Shown: positions 8,484 to 20,056, counted from the stretch's first letter. The stretch is DNA of 50,610 nt from Megalodesulfovibrio gigas DSM 1382 = ATCC 19364 (GCF_000468495.1 NC_022444.1:2085737-2136346); one strand, 5' to 3'. The notes: generated by a model from the letters alone, not told the origin. Numbers and translations are program-made.

Positions 8484-8548
8484 CACGACAAGTCACGACA
8501 AGTCAGGATTGGGCAGGAGTGGGCAAGACTGGGCAGGAAAGGGCACGG
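8484..8548 (+). repeat. Short degenerate direct repeats before the AMIN-domain gene
   Basis: CACGACAAGT occurs twice in tandem, followed by four or five spaced copies of GGGCA-type pentamers (TGGGCAGGA, TGGGCAAGA, TGGGCAGGA, AGGGCACGG). The repeats end just before the GGGAGG ribosome binding site. They look like slipped-strand duplication; any regulatory role is unknown. Confidence 0.5.
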
Positions 8549-8562
8549 CAGGGAGGTACGCA

Positions 8563-9591
8563 ATGGCGTCGCCGGTGAAAATCAAGCGTTCGCAAAAGCA
8601 GACCGGAAGCTCCGGCGGCAAAAGATCCAACCACGCCGGCGGTGCACCCCCCAGCAAGCCGATTCATCTGATTCTCGCCACCGTGGCGGTGACGGCGTTG
8701 CTGATCAGCGCGGCGAGCTATTTGTTGCCGCCGCTGCCGTCGCGTTCCCCCTCCCCGCCGCCTGATGCCGAAGAGCGCCAGCCCCTGGTGCCTTTTCCCC
8801 CCATCGGGCAATCCAAGACAACTATTCTGCCGCAGCCGGCAGCGCCACCGGTGTTGCCGCCTGCTGTGGATCTCGCGCCCGTGCCGGCGCGGTCCGCCAC
8901 GGCGCCCATGCCGGCGCCGCCTGTGCCGGCGGCGCCAACGCCTCCCGCTGCCCCTCCGCCCCCCAATCCTGCTGCCCCTCCGTCCCCCAGTTCTGCGACC
9001 AGTTCTGCGCCCAGTCCTGCGCCCAGTCCTGCATCTGGCCAGCCCCGCAGCGAGGGCAAACCCCGTAGCGAGGGCAAGCCCGGGGATGTGGTCCAGCAGG
9101 CCCTGCAGGATGCCGCCCGTCTGGCAGCCGTTTCCACCAGTCCGCCCCCGCCCGCCGCACCAGCCAGAAAATCGACCCCGGACCGCGCGGCCAAGCCTGC
9201 TCCGGCCGTCGCCTCGACACCGGAAAAAGATCCCCCCATCACGGCTGAGGAGCGCGCCCACAAGAACAGTCTGGTGGCCGCCCAGGTGGAGAAGGTCCAA
9301 GGTCGTTGCCTGCTGCGCGTCACCTCGGCCAGGCCCCTGCTGCGCTACAAATGGCTGCAGCTGGAGAATCCGCCCCGGGTAGCCCTGGATCTGGTGGGCA
9401 GCTGGGATGTGAACGCCATGACCCGCGACCGCGGCGACGGCCTGTGCGTGCGCGAACTGCGCCTGGGCCGGCACGCGGACCGGGTGCGGGTGGTGGTGGA
9501 ACTGGCCGGCGGCTCCACCACGGGTCCCAAGGAGGTGGTGGTGGAGAAGACCTCACCCAAGGAACTGCTGATCACCTTGCCGCATCGCTGA
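8563..9591 (+). CDS. Membrane-anchored AMIN-domain protein
   Basis: The 342-residue protein has a short basic N-terminus, one membrane helix at about residues 34-56, a long proline/alanine-rich linker (about 58-200) and a C-terminal AMIN-like domain (about 240-342) containing YKWLQLENPPRVALDLVG and DRVRVVVELAG. AMIN domains target envelope proteins such as amidases and secretins to peptidoglycan or the division site. The layout is TonB-like: the linker would span the periplasm. The start at 8563 has GGGAGG 8 bases upstream. A good terminator follows. The specific role is not known. Confidence 0.8.
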   Translation: MASPVKIKRSQKQTGSSGGKRSNHAGGAPPSKPIHLILATVAVTALLISAASYLLPPLPSRSPSPPPDAEERQPLVPFPPIGQSKTTILPQPAAPPVLPPAVDLAPVPARSATAPMPAPPVPAAPTPPAAPPPPNPAAPPSPSSATSSAPSPAPSPASGQPRSEGKPRSEGKPGDVVQQALQDAARLAAVSTSPPPPAAPARKSTPDRAAKPAPAVASTPEKDPPITAEERAHKNSLVAAQVEKVQGRCLLRVTSARPLLRYKWLQLENPPRVALDLVGSWDVNAMTRDRGDGLCVRELRLGRHADRVRVVVELAGGSTTGPKEVVVEKTSPKELLITLPHR

Positions 9592-9664
9592 GTTCGTCCC
9601 ACGCGCCCACGCGCGCGTGCGCCTGCCCCCCGTGCATCTGGGGTGTCCGGTCCTGTTGCTGCCT

Positions 9665-9698
9665 GCCCTCTCCGGCGTTGTCGGGGAGGGCTTTTTTT
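9665..9698 (+). terminator. Rho-independent terminator
   Basis: GCCCTCTCCG and CGGGGAGGGC form a 10-bp stem with one G-U pair and a 7-base loop, followed by seven T residues. It ends the AMIN-domain transcript. Confidence 0.9.
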
Positions 9699-9731
9699 GG
9701 CGTTGCCAGGGACCGATTCCGAATGATCGTC

Positions 9732-9761
9732 TTGACATTTGCCATTACGCAGACGTATTGA
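9732..9761 (+). promoter_or_regulatory. Promoter of the Lrp-type regulator, possibly leaderless
   Basis: A perfect TTGACA is followed after 18 bases by TATTGA. The expected start of transcription falls at or within a base or two of the ATG at 9767, and there is no Shine-Dalgarno sequence before that ATG. Together this suggests a leaderless or nearly leaderless mRNA. Confidence 0.5.
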
Positions 9762-9766
9762 CGGCC

Positions 9767-10258
9767 ATGGCATACGATCTTGATCGAATCGACGTCCAGA
9801 TACTCCGGCTACTGCAGGAGAACGCCCGCATTTCCAACGCCGCCATTGCCCGCGAGGTGGGCATGGCGCCGTCGGCCGTGCTGGAGCGCATCCGCAAGCT
9901 GGAGCGGCGGCAGGTCATCCTCGGGTACACGGCGCAGCTCAACCCTGCGGCCCTGGGCCGGGGGCTCACCGCCTTCACCAACGTGCGCACCGAGGAGGCC
10001 GTGGGCGCCACCGAAGCCGGCGAGGAGCTGGCCCGGCTCCCCGGCGTGCAGGAGGTGCACCACACCGCCGGCCAGGACTGCTACCTGGTGAAGTTGCGCG
10101 TGGCAGATACCACCGCCCTGGCCCAGCTGCTCAAGCAGTTTGGCGCCGTGCCCACGGTGCGTGACACCCGCACCACCATTGTGCTGACCACGGTTTGTGA
10201 ATCCAACCCCTTGCCCCTTCCCGACCTTGAGGCCGGGGAGGGCGGCCGCCAGGCATAA
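9767..10258 (+). CDS. Lrp/AsnC-family transcriptional regulator
   Basis: The 163-residue protein has an N-terminal winged helix (DRIDVQILRLLQENARISN, then IAREVGMAPSAVLERIRKLE) and a C-terminal ligand-sensing RAM domain (GVQEVHHTAGQDCYLVKLRV). Lrp-type proteins bind DNA as dimers to octamers and respond to amino acids. It ends 12 bases before putA, so it is likely the local regulator of proline use, as Lrp-type PutR is in other bacteria; that role is inferred from position. The ATG at 9767 is the only start that gives the normal family N-terminus. Confidence 0.93.
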   Translation: MAYDLDRIDVQILRLLQENARISNAAIAREVGMAPSAVLERIRKLERRQVILGYTAQLNPAALGRGLTAFTNVRTEEAVGATEAGEELARLPGVQEVHHTAGQDCYLVKLRVADTTALAQLLKQFGAVPTVRDTRTTIVLTTVCESNPLPLPDLEAGEGGRQA

Positions 10259-10270
10259 GGAAGCATCCGC

Positions 10271-13261
10271 ATGGATCCTCGCACCCTCGAACCCGCCGTC
10301 ATTGCCCGCGGCAAGGAATTTTTCGCCAGCATCAGCGGCGAGGCCCCATCCATTTTCGATAAGGGCTGGTGGACCGGCAAGGTCATGGACTGGTCCATGA
10401 AGCACGAAGACTTCAAGGTGAAGATGTTCCGCTTTGTGGACGTCATCCCGGCCATCCACGACACCGATTCCCTGGTCCGCCACATCAAGGAATACTTCCA
10501 GGACGGCTGCGGCGAGCTGCCGCCGGTGATGTCTGCCGGCCTCAAGGGGGCCAGTCTGGCCGGGTCCCTCGGCCTGGGGCTGATGGCCAAGGGCATCCGT
10601 TCCAACATCGAGAAGATGGGCCGCCAGTTCATCGTGGGGCAGGACGCCAAGGAGGCCGTGAGCTCCATTGAAAAGCTGCGCAAGGACGGCTTCGCCTTTG
10701 TCATCGACAGCCTGGGCGAAGCGACCATGAGCGAGGAGGAGGCCGACGAGCATCTGGAAGATCACCTCAAGCTCCTGGATGCCCTGGGCGCGGCGCAGAA
10801 AAAGTGGAAGCCCCTGGGCAACGCCGGCAACGAGCTGGACTGGGGCCACGCCCCCAAGGTGAACCTGGCCGTCAAGCCCACGGCCTTCTATTCCCAGGCC
10901 ACCCCGCGGGACTTTGAAGGCTCCGTGCAGGGCATGCTCAAGCGCCTGTTGCCCATGGCCCTGAAGGTCAAGGAGATCGGCGGGTTCTTGTGCATCGACA
11001 TGGAGCAGCTCAGCGTCAAGGACATCACCATCGAGGCCTACAAGCGCCTGCTGCTGCATCCCGAACTCAAGGACTATCCGCACCTGGGTCTGGTGCTCCA
11101 GACCTACCTGCGCGATACCGAAGCCGACCTGGACGATCTGCTGGCCTGGGCCCGGCAGCACAACCGGCCCATCTCCCTGCGCATGGTCAAGGGCGCGTAC
11201 TGGGACTACGAGACCGTCGTGGCCCGGCAGAATGGCTGGGAAGCACCAGTCTGGCTGCAGAAGCCCGAGTCCGACGCCTGCTACGAACGCTGTGCCTGGA
11301 AGATCCTCCAGCATGCGGACATCTGCCACCTGGCCTGCGCCTCCCACAACATCCGCACCATCAGCGCGGTGATGGAGATGGCCAAGGCCCTGGGCGTGGA
11401 TGAGTCCCGCTACGAATTCCAGGTGCTCTATGGCATGGCCGAACCCGTGCGCAAGGGCCTGAAGAACGTGGCCGGCCGCGTGCGGCTGTATTGCCCGTAT
11501 GGCGATCTCATCCCCGGCATGGCCTATCTTGTGCGTCGCCTGCTGGAAAACACGGCCAACGAGAGCTTTTTGCGGCAGAGCTTTGTGGACGAAGCCAGCC
11601 AGGAAGAATTGCTGGCAGACCCGGCCACCAAGATTTTGCCTGCGCCGGAACCTGCCGAACCCGCTGCGGCCTGCGTCAGGAAACCGTTCGACAACGAAGC
11701 CATGGTGGACTTCACCGTGCCGGAAAGCCGGCAGGCCTTCCCGGCGGCCATCGCCATGGTCCGCAGCCGGCTGGGGCGGACGTACCCGCTGTGGATCGAT
11801 GGCAAGGACGTGGAAACGCCGGACACCATCGCCACCCGCAACCCGGCCAGACAGGACGAGGTGATCGGCCATGTCTGCCAGGCCGGCGTGGAAGAGGTGG
11901 AAGCGGCCATCGCCGCCGCCCGGACGCAGCAGAAGGCCTGGGCCCGGCTGCCGGCGTCCCAGCGTGCGGACTGCCTGCGCAAGGCGGCGGGCATTTGCCG
12001 CGAGCGCATCGTTGAACTGAGCGCCTGGCAGGTGCTGGAAGTGGGCAAGCAGTGGGACCAGGCCTATGCGGACGTGGCCGAAGCCATCGACTTCCTGGAC
12101 TATTACGCCAACGAGGCCGAGCGGCTGGCCGCGCCGCGCACCGAGGCCTCCCTGCCCGGCGAGTCCAACCGTCTGGCGTATCGTCCCAAGGGGCTGGTGG
12201 CCGTCATCGCCCCCTGGAACTTCCCCTTTGCCATCTCCGTGGGCATGTGCGCCGCGGCGCTGGTGACGGGCAATGCGGTGCTGTACAAGCCGTCCAGCCT
12301 GTCTTCGGTGGTGGGGTACGGGTTGAAGGAAGTCTTCCAGGCCGCGGGCATTCCCGGCGGCGTCTTCAACTACTTGCCCGGCCGCAGCTCCGTGATGGGC
12401 GATCATCTGGTGGGCCACAAGGACATCCACGGCATCGCCTTCACCGGGTCCATGGAAGTGGGGTTGCACATCATCAAGACGGCTGCCGTCCCGGCTCCCG
12501 GTCAGGCCCATGTGAAGCGGGTGATCGCCGAAATGGGCGGCAAGAACGCCATTGTCATCGACGACGACGCCGAGCTGGACGAAGCCGTGGCCGGCACGCT
12601 GTATTCCGCCTTCGGCTTCCAGGGGCAGAAGTGCTCGGCGTGCTCGCGGGTCATCGTGCTGGATGGCGTGTGCGACCGCTTTGTGCCCCGGCTGGTGGCG
12701 GCGGCGCGATCCGTCAAGATCGGTCCGGCTGAGGACTCGTCCAATGTCATGGGGCCGGTCATCGATCCCAAACAGCAGCGCAACGTCAACCAGTACGTGG
12801 AACTGGCCCACACCGAAGGCAACGTGCTGCTCATGCACACCGCGCCGCAGCCCCTGTGGGCTGAGGGGTGCTACGTGCCCCTGACCATCGTGGAGGGCAT
12901 CACGCCGCAGCATCGTCTGGCCCAGGAGGAAATCTTCGGCCCGGTGCTGTCCGTCATGCGGGCCAAGGATTTTGACCAGGCCATGGACTGGGCCAACAGC
13001 ACACAGTTTGCCCTTACGGCCGGGCTGTATTCCCGCTCTCCGGCGCGCATCGAGCGCTTCAAGCAGGAGATGGAAGCCGGCAACCTGTACATCAACCGCG
13101 GTACCACCGGCGCGCTGGTGCATCGCCAGCCCTTCGGCGGGTTCAAGCTCTCCGGCGTGGGCTCCAAGGCCGGCGGCCCGGACTACCTGCTGCAGTTCGT
13201 GGATCCCGTGAACACCACCGAAAACACCATGCGCCGCGGCTTTGCCCCGGTGGACGAATAG
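10271..13261 (+). CDS. putA: Bifunctional proline dehydrogenase / glutamate semialdehyde dehydrogenase
   Basis: The protein oxidises proline to glutamate in two steps, with FAD in the first domain and NAD in the second. The N-terminal half holds the proline dehydrogenase barrel (FLCIDMEQ, RMVKGAYWDYET, YGMAEPVRKGL). The C-terminal half is an aldehyde dehydrogenase with PWNFPFAI, the general-base motif EMGGKNAIVID and the catalytic cysteine C788 in GQKCSACSR. At 996 residues it is the short PutA form: it lacks the ribbon-helix-helix DNA-binding domain of E. coli PutA, which fits a separate Lrp-type regulator just upstream. A long terminator hairpin follows. Confidence 0.96.
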   Translation: MDPRTLEPAVIARGKEFFASISGEAPSIFDKGWWTGKVMDWSMKHEDFKVKMFRFVDVIPAIHDTDSLVRHIKEYFQDGCGELPPVMSAGLKGASLAGSLGLGLMAKGIRSNIEKMGRQFIVGQDAKEAVSSIEKLRKDGFAFVIDSLGEATMSEEEADEHLEDHLKLLDALGAAQKKWKPLGNAGNELDWGHAPKVNLAVKPTAFYSQATPRDFEGSVQGMLKRLLPMALKVKEIGGFLCIDMEQLSVKDITIEAYKRLLLHPELKDYPHLGLVLQTYLRDTEADLDDLLAWARQHNRPISLRMVKGAYWDYETVVARQNGWEAPVWLQKPESDACYERCAWKILQHADICHLACASHNIRTISAVMEMAKALGVDESRYEFQVLYGMAEPVRKGLKNVAGRVRLYCPYGDLIPGMAYLVRRLLENTANESFLRQSFVDEASQEELLADPATKILPAPEPAEPAAACVRKPFDNEAMVDFTVPESRQAFPAAIAMVRSRLGRTYPLWIDGKDVETPDTIATRNPARQDEVIGHVCQAGVEEVEAAIAAARTQQKAWARLPASQRADCLRKAAGICRERIVELSAWQVLEVGKQWDQAYADVAEAIDFLDYYANEAERLAAPRTEASLPGESNRLAYRPKGLVAVIAPWNFPFAISVGMCAAALVTGNAVLYKPSSLSSVVGYGLKEVFQAAGIPGGVFNYLPGRSSVMGDHLVGHKDIHGIAFTGSMEVGLHIIKTAAVPAPGQAHVKRVIAEMGGKNAIVIDDDAELDEAVAGTLYSAFGFQGQKCSACSRVIVLDGVCDRFVPRLVAAARSVKIGPAEDSSNVMGPVIDPKQQRNVNQYVELAHTEGNVLLMHTAPQPLWAEGCYVPLTIVEGITPQHRLAQEEIFGPVLSVMRAKDFDQAMDWANSTQFALTAGLYSRSPARIERFKQEMEAGNLYINRGTTGALVHRQPFGGFKLSGVGSKAGGPDYLLQFVDPVNTTENTMRRGFAPVDE

Positions 13262-13271
13262 GGCAAGGTAT

Positions 13272-13349
13272 CTTTGAAAGGAGTTCTCGGGGGAAAACCT
13301 TTCTGAAGAAAGGTTCTTCCCCCGAACCCCCTTTCCAAAGACTTTTTTT
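13272..13349 (+). terminator. Long terminator hairpin after putA, copy of a dispersed repeat
   Basis: An imperfect stem runs from CTTTGAAAGGAGTTC to GAACCCCCTTTCCAAAG. Its core is GGGGGAAAACCTTT against AAAGGTTCTTCCCCC (13289-13323, one bulge). ACTTTTTTTGG follows the stem, so it should terminate putA. Part of the same sequence occurs at position 1-20 after gcvPB. Confidence 0.8.
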
Positions 13350-13392
13350 GGTATAATTACAAAGAACTATCAAAGTGTTGGAAGGGGAGAGC

Positions 13393-13435
13393 GCGAGAGG
13401 GGAGAACCTTTTGCAAAAAGGTTCTCCCCTCTCGC
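13393..13435. repeat. Perfect 20-bp inverted repeat (hairpin)
   Basis: Two 20-base arms, GCGAGAGGGGAGAACCTTTT and its exact complement, enclose the loop GCA. It lies just downstream of alaS on the minus strand and shares the GAACCTTT/AAAGGTTC core with the putA terminator at 13289-13323. No T-tract follows on either strand, so it may be an mRNA-stabilising or REP-like element and not a simple terminator. Confidence 0.85.
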
Positions 13436-13438
13436 AAC

Positions 13439-13457
13439 GTCCTTTTTCAAAAGGAAC
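13439..13457. repeat. Small inverted repeat next to the 20-bp hairpin
   Basis: GTCCTTTTTCAAAAGGAAC is a short inverted repeat that forms the third member of the hairpin cluster between putA and alaS. The CTTTTTCAAAAG part resembles CTTTTCAAAAAC at 20-31. Confidence 0.5.
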
Positions 13458-13493
13458 ATGCGCTCATTGCGTGGCAGGGTGCGGTGCGTGGAG

Positions 13494-16142
<2,649 letters not shown>

Positions 16143-16193
16143 GATGTGGGGCTCCTGAAAAGTGAACTCGGATACTGGGGAAAATGGCTGACG

Positions 16194-17309
16194 CTAGTCG
16201 GGCATGGTGTCGTCGTCGTAGCCGGCGTCCGGAGGAAAAGGGCTGTCGTCGTCGGCGGCGGGCATGGCGCCCGTGAGTTTGGGCGGGCCTTCCATGCCGA
16301 AGTGGGCCAGCAGCTTTTCTTCCACCTGCTGGCGAATGTCCGGATGTTCTTGGAGAAAGTCGCGAACCTTCTCCTTGCCCTGGCCCAGGCGCTCCGAGCC
16401 GAAGGCGAACCACGCGCCGCTCTTGTCCACAATCTTGGCTTCCACGCCCAGGTCGATGAGTTCGCCCTCGCGGGAGATGCCCTGGCCGTAGAGGATGTCG
16501 AAGATGGCCTCGCGGAACGGGGGGGCCACCTTGTTCTTGACCACCTTCACCTTCACCCGGGAGCCGTAGACTTCTTCCTTGTCCTTCAGGGTCTGGATTT
16601 TGCGGATGTCCAGCCGGATGGAGGCATAGAACTTGAGGGCGTTGCCGCCGGAGGTGGTCTCGGGGCTGCCATAGCCCATGGTGCCGATCTTCATGCGGAT
16701 CTGGTTGATGAAGATGATGGACGTGCGGGACTTGTGGATGGTGCCCGTGAGCTTGCGCATGGCGTGGCTCATGAGCCGCGCCTGACCGCCCACCTGGGTT
16801 TCTCCCATCTGGCCTTCCAGTTCCGCCTGGGGAATGAGGGCGGCCACGGAGTCCACCACCACCAGATCCACGGCATTGGAGCGCACCAGCATGTCGGCAA
16901 TGTCCAGGGCCTGCTCGCCGTAATCGGGTTGGGAGATGAGCAGCTCATCCGTCTTCACGCCCAGGCGGCGGGCATAGTTCACGTCCAGGGCATGTTCGGC
17001 GTCGATGAAGGCGGCGGTGCCGCCCAGCTTTTGGCATTCGGCGATGACATGCAGGGCAATGGTGGTCTTGCCCGAGGACTCCGGCCCGTATATCTCGCTC
17101 ACCCGGCCGCGGGGGATGCCGCCCACGCCCAGGGCAAGATCCAGGCCGATGGAGCCGGTGGGGATGACCGGGATGGCGACATGATGCTCGTCGGAGAGTT
17201 TCATCACCGAGCCGGTCCCGTATTTGCGCTCGATGGTGGCCAGGGCGGTGGAGAGGGCCTCCTGCCGGGCGGCCAGGGGATCGACAGGTGCGGCGGGTTT
17301 GCGCGCCAT
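16194..17309 (-). CDS. recA: Recombinase A
   Basis: RecA forms filaments on single-stranded DNA, carries out strand exchange and triggers LexA cleavage. The 371-residue protein has the Walker A motif GPESSGKTT, the Walker B region [12 protein letters not shown] and the L2 loop block [16 protein letters not shown]. The acidic C-terminal tail is present. The start MARKPAAP at 17309 is preferred because GGAG lies 10 bases upstream; an ATG six codons earlier has no binding site. I saw no LexA box of the CTGT-N8-ACAG type in the 190 bases upstream, so SOS control is not supported here. Confidence 0.98.
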   Translation of the reverse strand: MARKPAAPVDPLAARQEALSTALATIERKYGTGSVMKLSDEHHVAIPVIPTGSIGLDLALGVGGIPRGRVSEIYGPESSGKTTIALHVIAECQKLGGTAAFIDAEHALDVNYARRLGVKTDELLISQPDYGEQALDIADMLVRSNAVDLVVVDSVAALIPQAELEGQMGETQVGGQARLMSHAMRKLTGTIHKSRTSIIFINQIRMKIGTMGYGSPETTSGGNALKFYASIRLDIRKIQTLKDKEEVYGSRVKVKVVKNKVAPPFREAIFDILYGQGISREGELIDLGVEAKIVDKSGAWFAFGSERLGQGKEKVRDFLQEHPDIRQQVEEKLLAHFGMEGPPKLTGAMPAADDDSPFPPDAGYDDDTMPD

Positions 17310-17496
17310 GAAGGATGCTCCGTACAAAAAGGGAAATCAGGTGGAAGGAGGCATAGCAGAAGGGAGGGGGAGGGGGCAAGGGCAGGGACAGCCCGTGGCG
17401 CAGGGAATTCTGCACACGCGCCCCCGGCCTTTGTCGGGCTCCGCACACCGGGCGATGGGGGGCTTCCCGTGGCGGCGGCTGTCCCCGGAGTGAAGG

Positions 17497-18855
17497 CTAC
17501 GCGGGGAACATCAACCTGCCGTAAAGCCGGCCCAGGCGCGGGGAGCGGCGCATGATCTTCATGCCCAGGCGCGCCAGCTTGAGCAGCCTGTTGCGCCGGG
17601 CGGTGCTGCCCTGGTGCATGGGCCAGGGGGAGCGCTTGGTGTCGAAGGTGTCCCAGTGCAGGCGGTCAAGACCGTGCTTGGCCTTGAGGGCCTGATACAC
17701 CTGGGAGCCCGGCAGGGGGTAGCAGGGCGTCACCGTGGCCATGGCCAGATCCAGGGAGAAGGCAAAGCGCAGGGTCTGGTGCATTTCCGCCAGGCTTTCG
17801 TCAGGAAAGCCAAGGATGAACCACCCCACAGGGGCGATGCCGTGGGCGTTGCACAGCGCCGTCACCCGGCGGTAGTCCTCCAGGCTGCAATGCTTTTGCA
17901 AGCCGGTGCGAATGCGCGGCGCGGCGGACTCGATGCCCAGGTGCAGCATGCGGCAGCCGGCGCGGTGCATGAGGGAGACGGTTTCCTCGGTCAGATGATC
18001 CAGCCGCTCGTAGCTGCAGCAGTCCCAGGTGGCCTGGATGTTCTCCCGCAGCATGGTTTCGCAGATGCCGGTGAAATGCGCAGAGGAGGACGTGAAGCAG
18101 TTGTCCATGATCATGAAACTCTTCACGCCATGGTCGCGTTGCAGGCGGCGCATTTCGTCCACCACCTCTTCGGGATCGCGGAAACGGATGCGCTTGCCGC
18201 TGACCATCCAGGCACTGCAGAAGCTGCAGGCCCCCGGACATCCCCGGGTGGTGATGATGGGCGCGGCAGCTCCCCCCAGCGCATCTGCCAGGCCAAGGAC
18301 ATTATAGGATTCCGGAGCCAGCAGATCCCAGGCAGGCTGCGGCAGACCGGGCAGATCCCTCGTCAGGGCCGGCGGGTTGGCCCGCACGCCGTCGGCGCTG
18401 CGCCACACCAGCCCGGGGATGGCAGCCAGGGAGTCATCGTCAGGAGATCCGTGCTCCAGCAGGCTGGCCAGGGCTGGCAGGGCGGCTTCGGCCTCGCCGC
18501 GGAAGGCGTAATCCAGCTCGGGAAAGTCTGCCATCACTTCCGCCGGTTCGGCGCAGGAGGGATGCGGCCCGCCCAGGATGATGCGCGTGCCCGACAGGGC
18601 GCGGCGGATGGCGCGCACCGTGGCCATGGCGGCGGCCGTATCCTTGGTGAACACCTTGACGCCGACGAGTCCGGGGGCGAGGCGTCGGCAGTCTTCCAGC
18701 AAAGAGGCCTCGTCGCCGGGGGCGTTCCAGTCCCGCACATGCACCGCATGGCCGGCCGCCTGCAGGGAGGACGCGAGATAACCCAGGCCCAGATCGGGCA
18801 GATGCGGCGGCTCCAACACAAGGGACACCAGGGGCTGCGTGAGGAGGATATGCAT
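17497..18855 (-). CDS. B12-binding-domain radical SAM protein
   Basis: The 452-residue protein has an N-terminal cobalamin-binding Rossmann domain (residues about 1-125, with LGYLASSLQAAGHAV) and a radical SAM core with the 4Fe-4S motif C206-x3-C210-x2-C213 (RGCPGACSFCSAW). FILGFPDES near the end of the barrel is typical of this class B group, which includes methyltransferases and ring-forming enzymes. The substrate cannot be inferred. It stands alone, 170 bases before recA on the same strand. The start ATG at 18855 gives the usual MHILLTQP beginning. Confidence 0.88.
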   Translation of the reverse strand: MHILLTQPLVSLVLEPPHLPDLGLGYLASSLQAAGHAVHVRDWNAPGDEASLLEDCRRLAPGLVGVKVFTKDTAAAMATVRAIRRALSGTRIILGGPHPSCAEPAEVMADFPELDYAFRGEAEAALPALASLLEHGSPDDDSLAAIPGLVWRSADGVRANPPALTRDLPGLPQPAWDLLAPESYNVLGLADALGGAAAPIITTRGCPGACSFCSAWMVSGKRIRFRDPEEVVDEMRRLQRDHGVKSFMIMDNCFTSSSAHFTGICETMLRENIQATWDCCSYERLDHLTEETVSLMHRAGCRMLHLGIESAAPRIRTGLQKHCSLEDYRRVTALCNAHGIAPVGWFILGFPDESLAEMHQTLRFAFSLDLAMATVTPCYPLPGSQVYQALKAKHGLDRLHWDTFDTKRSPWPMHQGSTARRNRLLKLARLGMKIMRRSPRLGRLYGRLMFPA

Positions 18856-19019
18856 GTGTTCCTCAAGGACGGTGCGAAAGGTCGTGCAAGGGGGCGACAG
18901 CTCACCCTATTTTGAACATAGCCGCATGGCCCCCGACCGTCAAGCGAACGCGCAGCGCCTGCCGCCCTGGCCAGCAGCCCCGTCGGCGGGCTCCTGCCCC
19001 CAGTAAAATGGACCTGGAC

Positions 19020-19598
19020 TCATTCCTGCCAATGCCTGGGATCGGTAAGCGTCTGGGCGCAGGCCACCGTTCCCGTCACGGTGCCGAGCAGGTCCGGTCG
19101 CAGTGCCTGCACCATCCAGGCGTCGGCATGTTCCGGCGGAATCGGGTAGGGGGCCGCCAGACCGCGCTCGCCGGCGGGCACAAAGCCGTGGCGAGGGTAA
19201 TAGCCTGGATGTCCCAGCACGAATACCAGCCCAACGCCCATGGCCTGCAAGCGGCTGAGTCCGAAACGGATCAGGCTTCCGCCGATTCCCTGCTGCTGGA
19301 AGTCCGGATGCACACACAGCGGCGCCAGAATGGACGCCGCCACCTGTTCGCGCGCGCCCGTGAGCCGTACACTCGAGAACAGGATATGCCCGACAACTCG
19401 CGCCTGGCAGGTGGCAACGAACGACAGCACAGGCATGGCGCTGGCATCCTTGGACAGGCTGTCGATGAGGTCCACGATTTCCGGGCCCTGCGCCTTGCCG
19501 AACGCCGCCAGGGCGACTGCATGCACCGCTGGCGAGTCTGCATCCATGGCGCTTCGGATTTCGAGAGGGGGCGCGTTGCCGTGCAATGTCGCGTGCAT
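19020..19598 (-). CDS. GNAT-family N-acetyltransferase (YhbS-like)
   Basis: The 192-residue protein carries the acetyl-CoA loop VHPDFQQQGIGGSLI (about residues 96-110) and the GHPGYYPRHGFVPAGERGL block typical of the YhbS group of GNAT enzymes. It would acetylate an amino group on an unknown small molecule or protein. It is transcribed away from the structured intergenic region at 19689-19793 and toward the radical SAM gene. It is the last clear core gene before the island. Confidence 0.85.
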   Translation of the reverse strand: MHATLHGNAPPLEIRSAMDADSPAVHAVALAAFGKAQGPEIVDLIDSLSKDASAMPVLSFVATCQARVVGHILFSSVRLTGAREQVAASILAPLCVHPDFQQQGIGGSLIRFGLSRLQAMGVGLVFVLGHPGYYPRHGFVPAGERGLAAPYPIPPEHADAWMVQALRPDLLGTVTGTVACAQTLTDPRHWQE

Positions 19599-19688
19599 GG
19601 TGGTTCCTGTGACGCGTTCTGCGGGCCACTCCTGCCAGTGTTCCCAGTTCTCGCCGGATACGTATCCAACGAATCAGGGCGCTTCCGC

Positions 19689-19755
19689 CTAGCCCGCATA
19701 TTGCCCGAACGTCTGCGCCAAGGACATGAGGGCGTTCGTGCAATATGCGGGTTAG
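19689..19755 (+). ncRNA. Candidate structured RNA or long hairpin
   Basis: CTAGCCCGCATATTGC pairs with GCAATATGCGGGTTAG over 16 bases (one G-U pair). Inside, CGAA/TTCG and CGCC/GGCG can pair and leave the loop AAGGACATGAG. Nine bases after the outer stem comes a separate terminator hairpin (19764-19793). A stem followed by a terminator is the usual look of a small RNA, and the apical GGA resembles CsrA-binding loops. No upstream promoter was convincing, so it may also be a decayed mobile-element end. Confidence 0.4.
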
Positions 19756-19763
19756 CTGGACAC

Positions 19764-19793
19764 GGAGGGGCAGCAATGTCCCTCCTTTTATTT
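19764..19793 (+). terminator. Rho-independent terminator
   Basis: GGAGGG and CCCTCC form a 6-bp stem around a 10-base loop, followed by TTTTATTT. There is no annotated plus-strand gene before it, which is why a small RNA is suspected at 19689-19755. Confidence 0.7.
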
Positions 19794-20015
19794 CAAAGAT
19801 ACGCCCCAAATGAAACAGCCCACCGTACATCAAGTCTCATACGGTGTTTGAGGGTGTCTGAGGTAATTGCAGAAGGATGTATGAAGCACCCGGGAAATTA
19901 GGGGGCAGCCTTCATCCCTTTCATACAGGTCCAGACACAGTGATTACAGTTGCTTAAACAGTTCTCTCCAACACCCCGGTCAACCAGAGGTTCACCAGGA
20001 GGTTGACAGCAACGA
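19794..20015. other. Intergenic region with no recognised gene
   Basis: No reading frame here resembles a protein. The stretch is the chromosomal flank of the island and shows no repeats beyond the neighbouring hairpins. Confidence 0.5.
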
Positions 20016-20056
20016 AAAATGGGCCAGTCAACCTTGTCAGTTAACCGGCCCATTTT
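20016..20056 (-). terminator. Terminator of the disrupted tRNA-Pro locus
   Basis: AAAATGGGCC and GGCCCATTTT form a 10-bp stem with additional pairing (GT-AA/TT-AC) inside. On the minus strand it is followed by TTTTTCG. It lies 15 bases beyond the CCA end of the tRNA-Pro fragment in the tRNA sense direction, so it is the original terminator of that gene, left on the chromosome side of the junction. Confidence 0.8.

Noticed and set aside
9809-13123. Open frame of more than 1000 codons on the minus strand opposite the Lrp-type gene and putA
   Set aside because: Same reason: a shadow of two conserved genes with histidine/glycine-rich nonsense translation.
13352-13357. TATAAT as a promoter between putA and alaS
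   Set aside because: No -35 element lies at the right distance and no plus-strand gene follows; it is part of the AT-rich linker between two hairpins.
17310-17496. LexA box upstream of recA
   Set aside because: No CTGT-N8-ACAG or other clear palindrome is present near the start.
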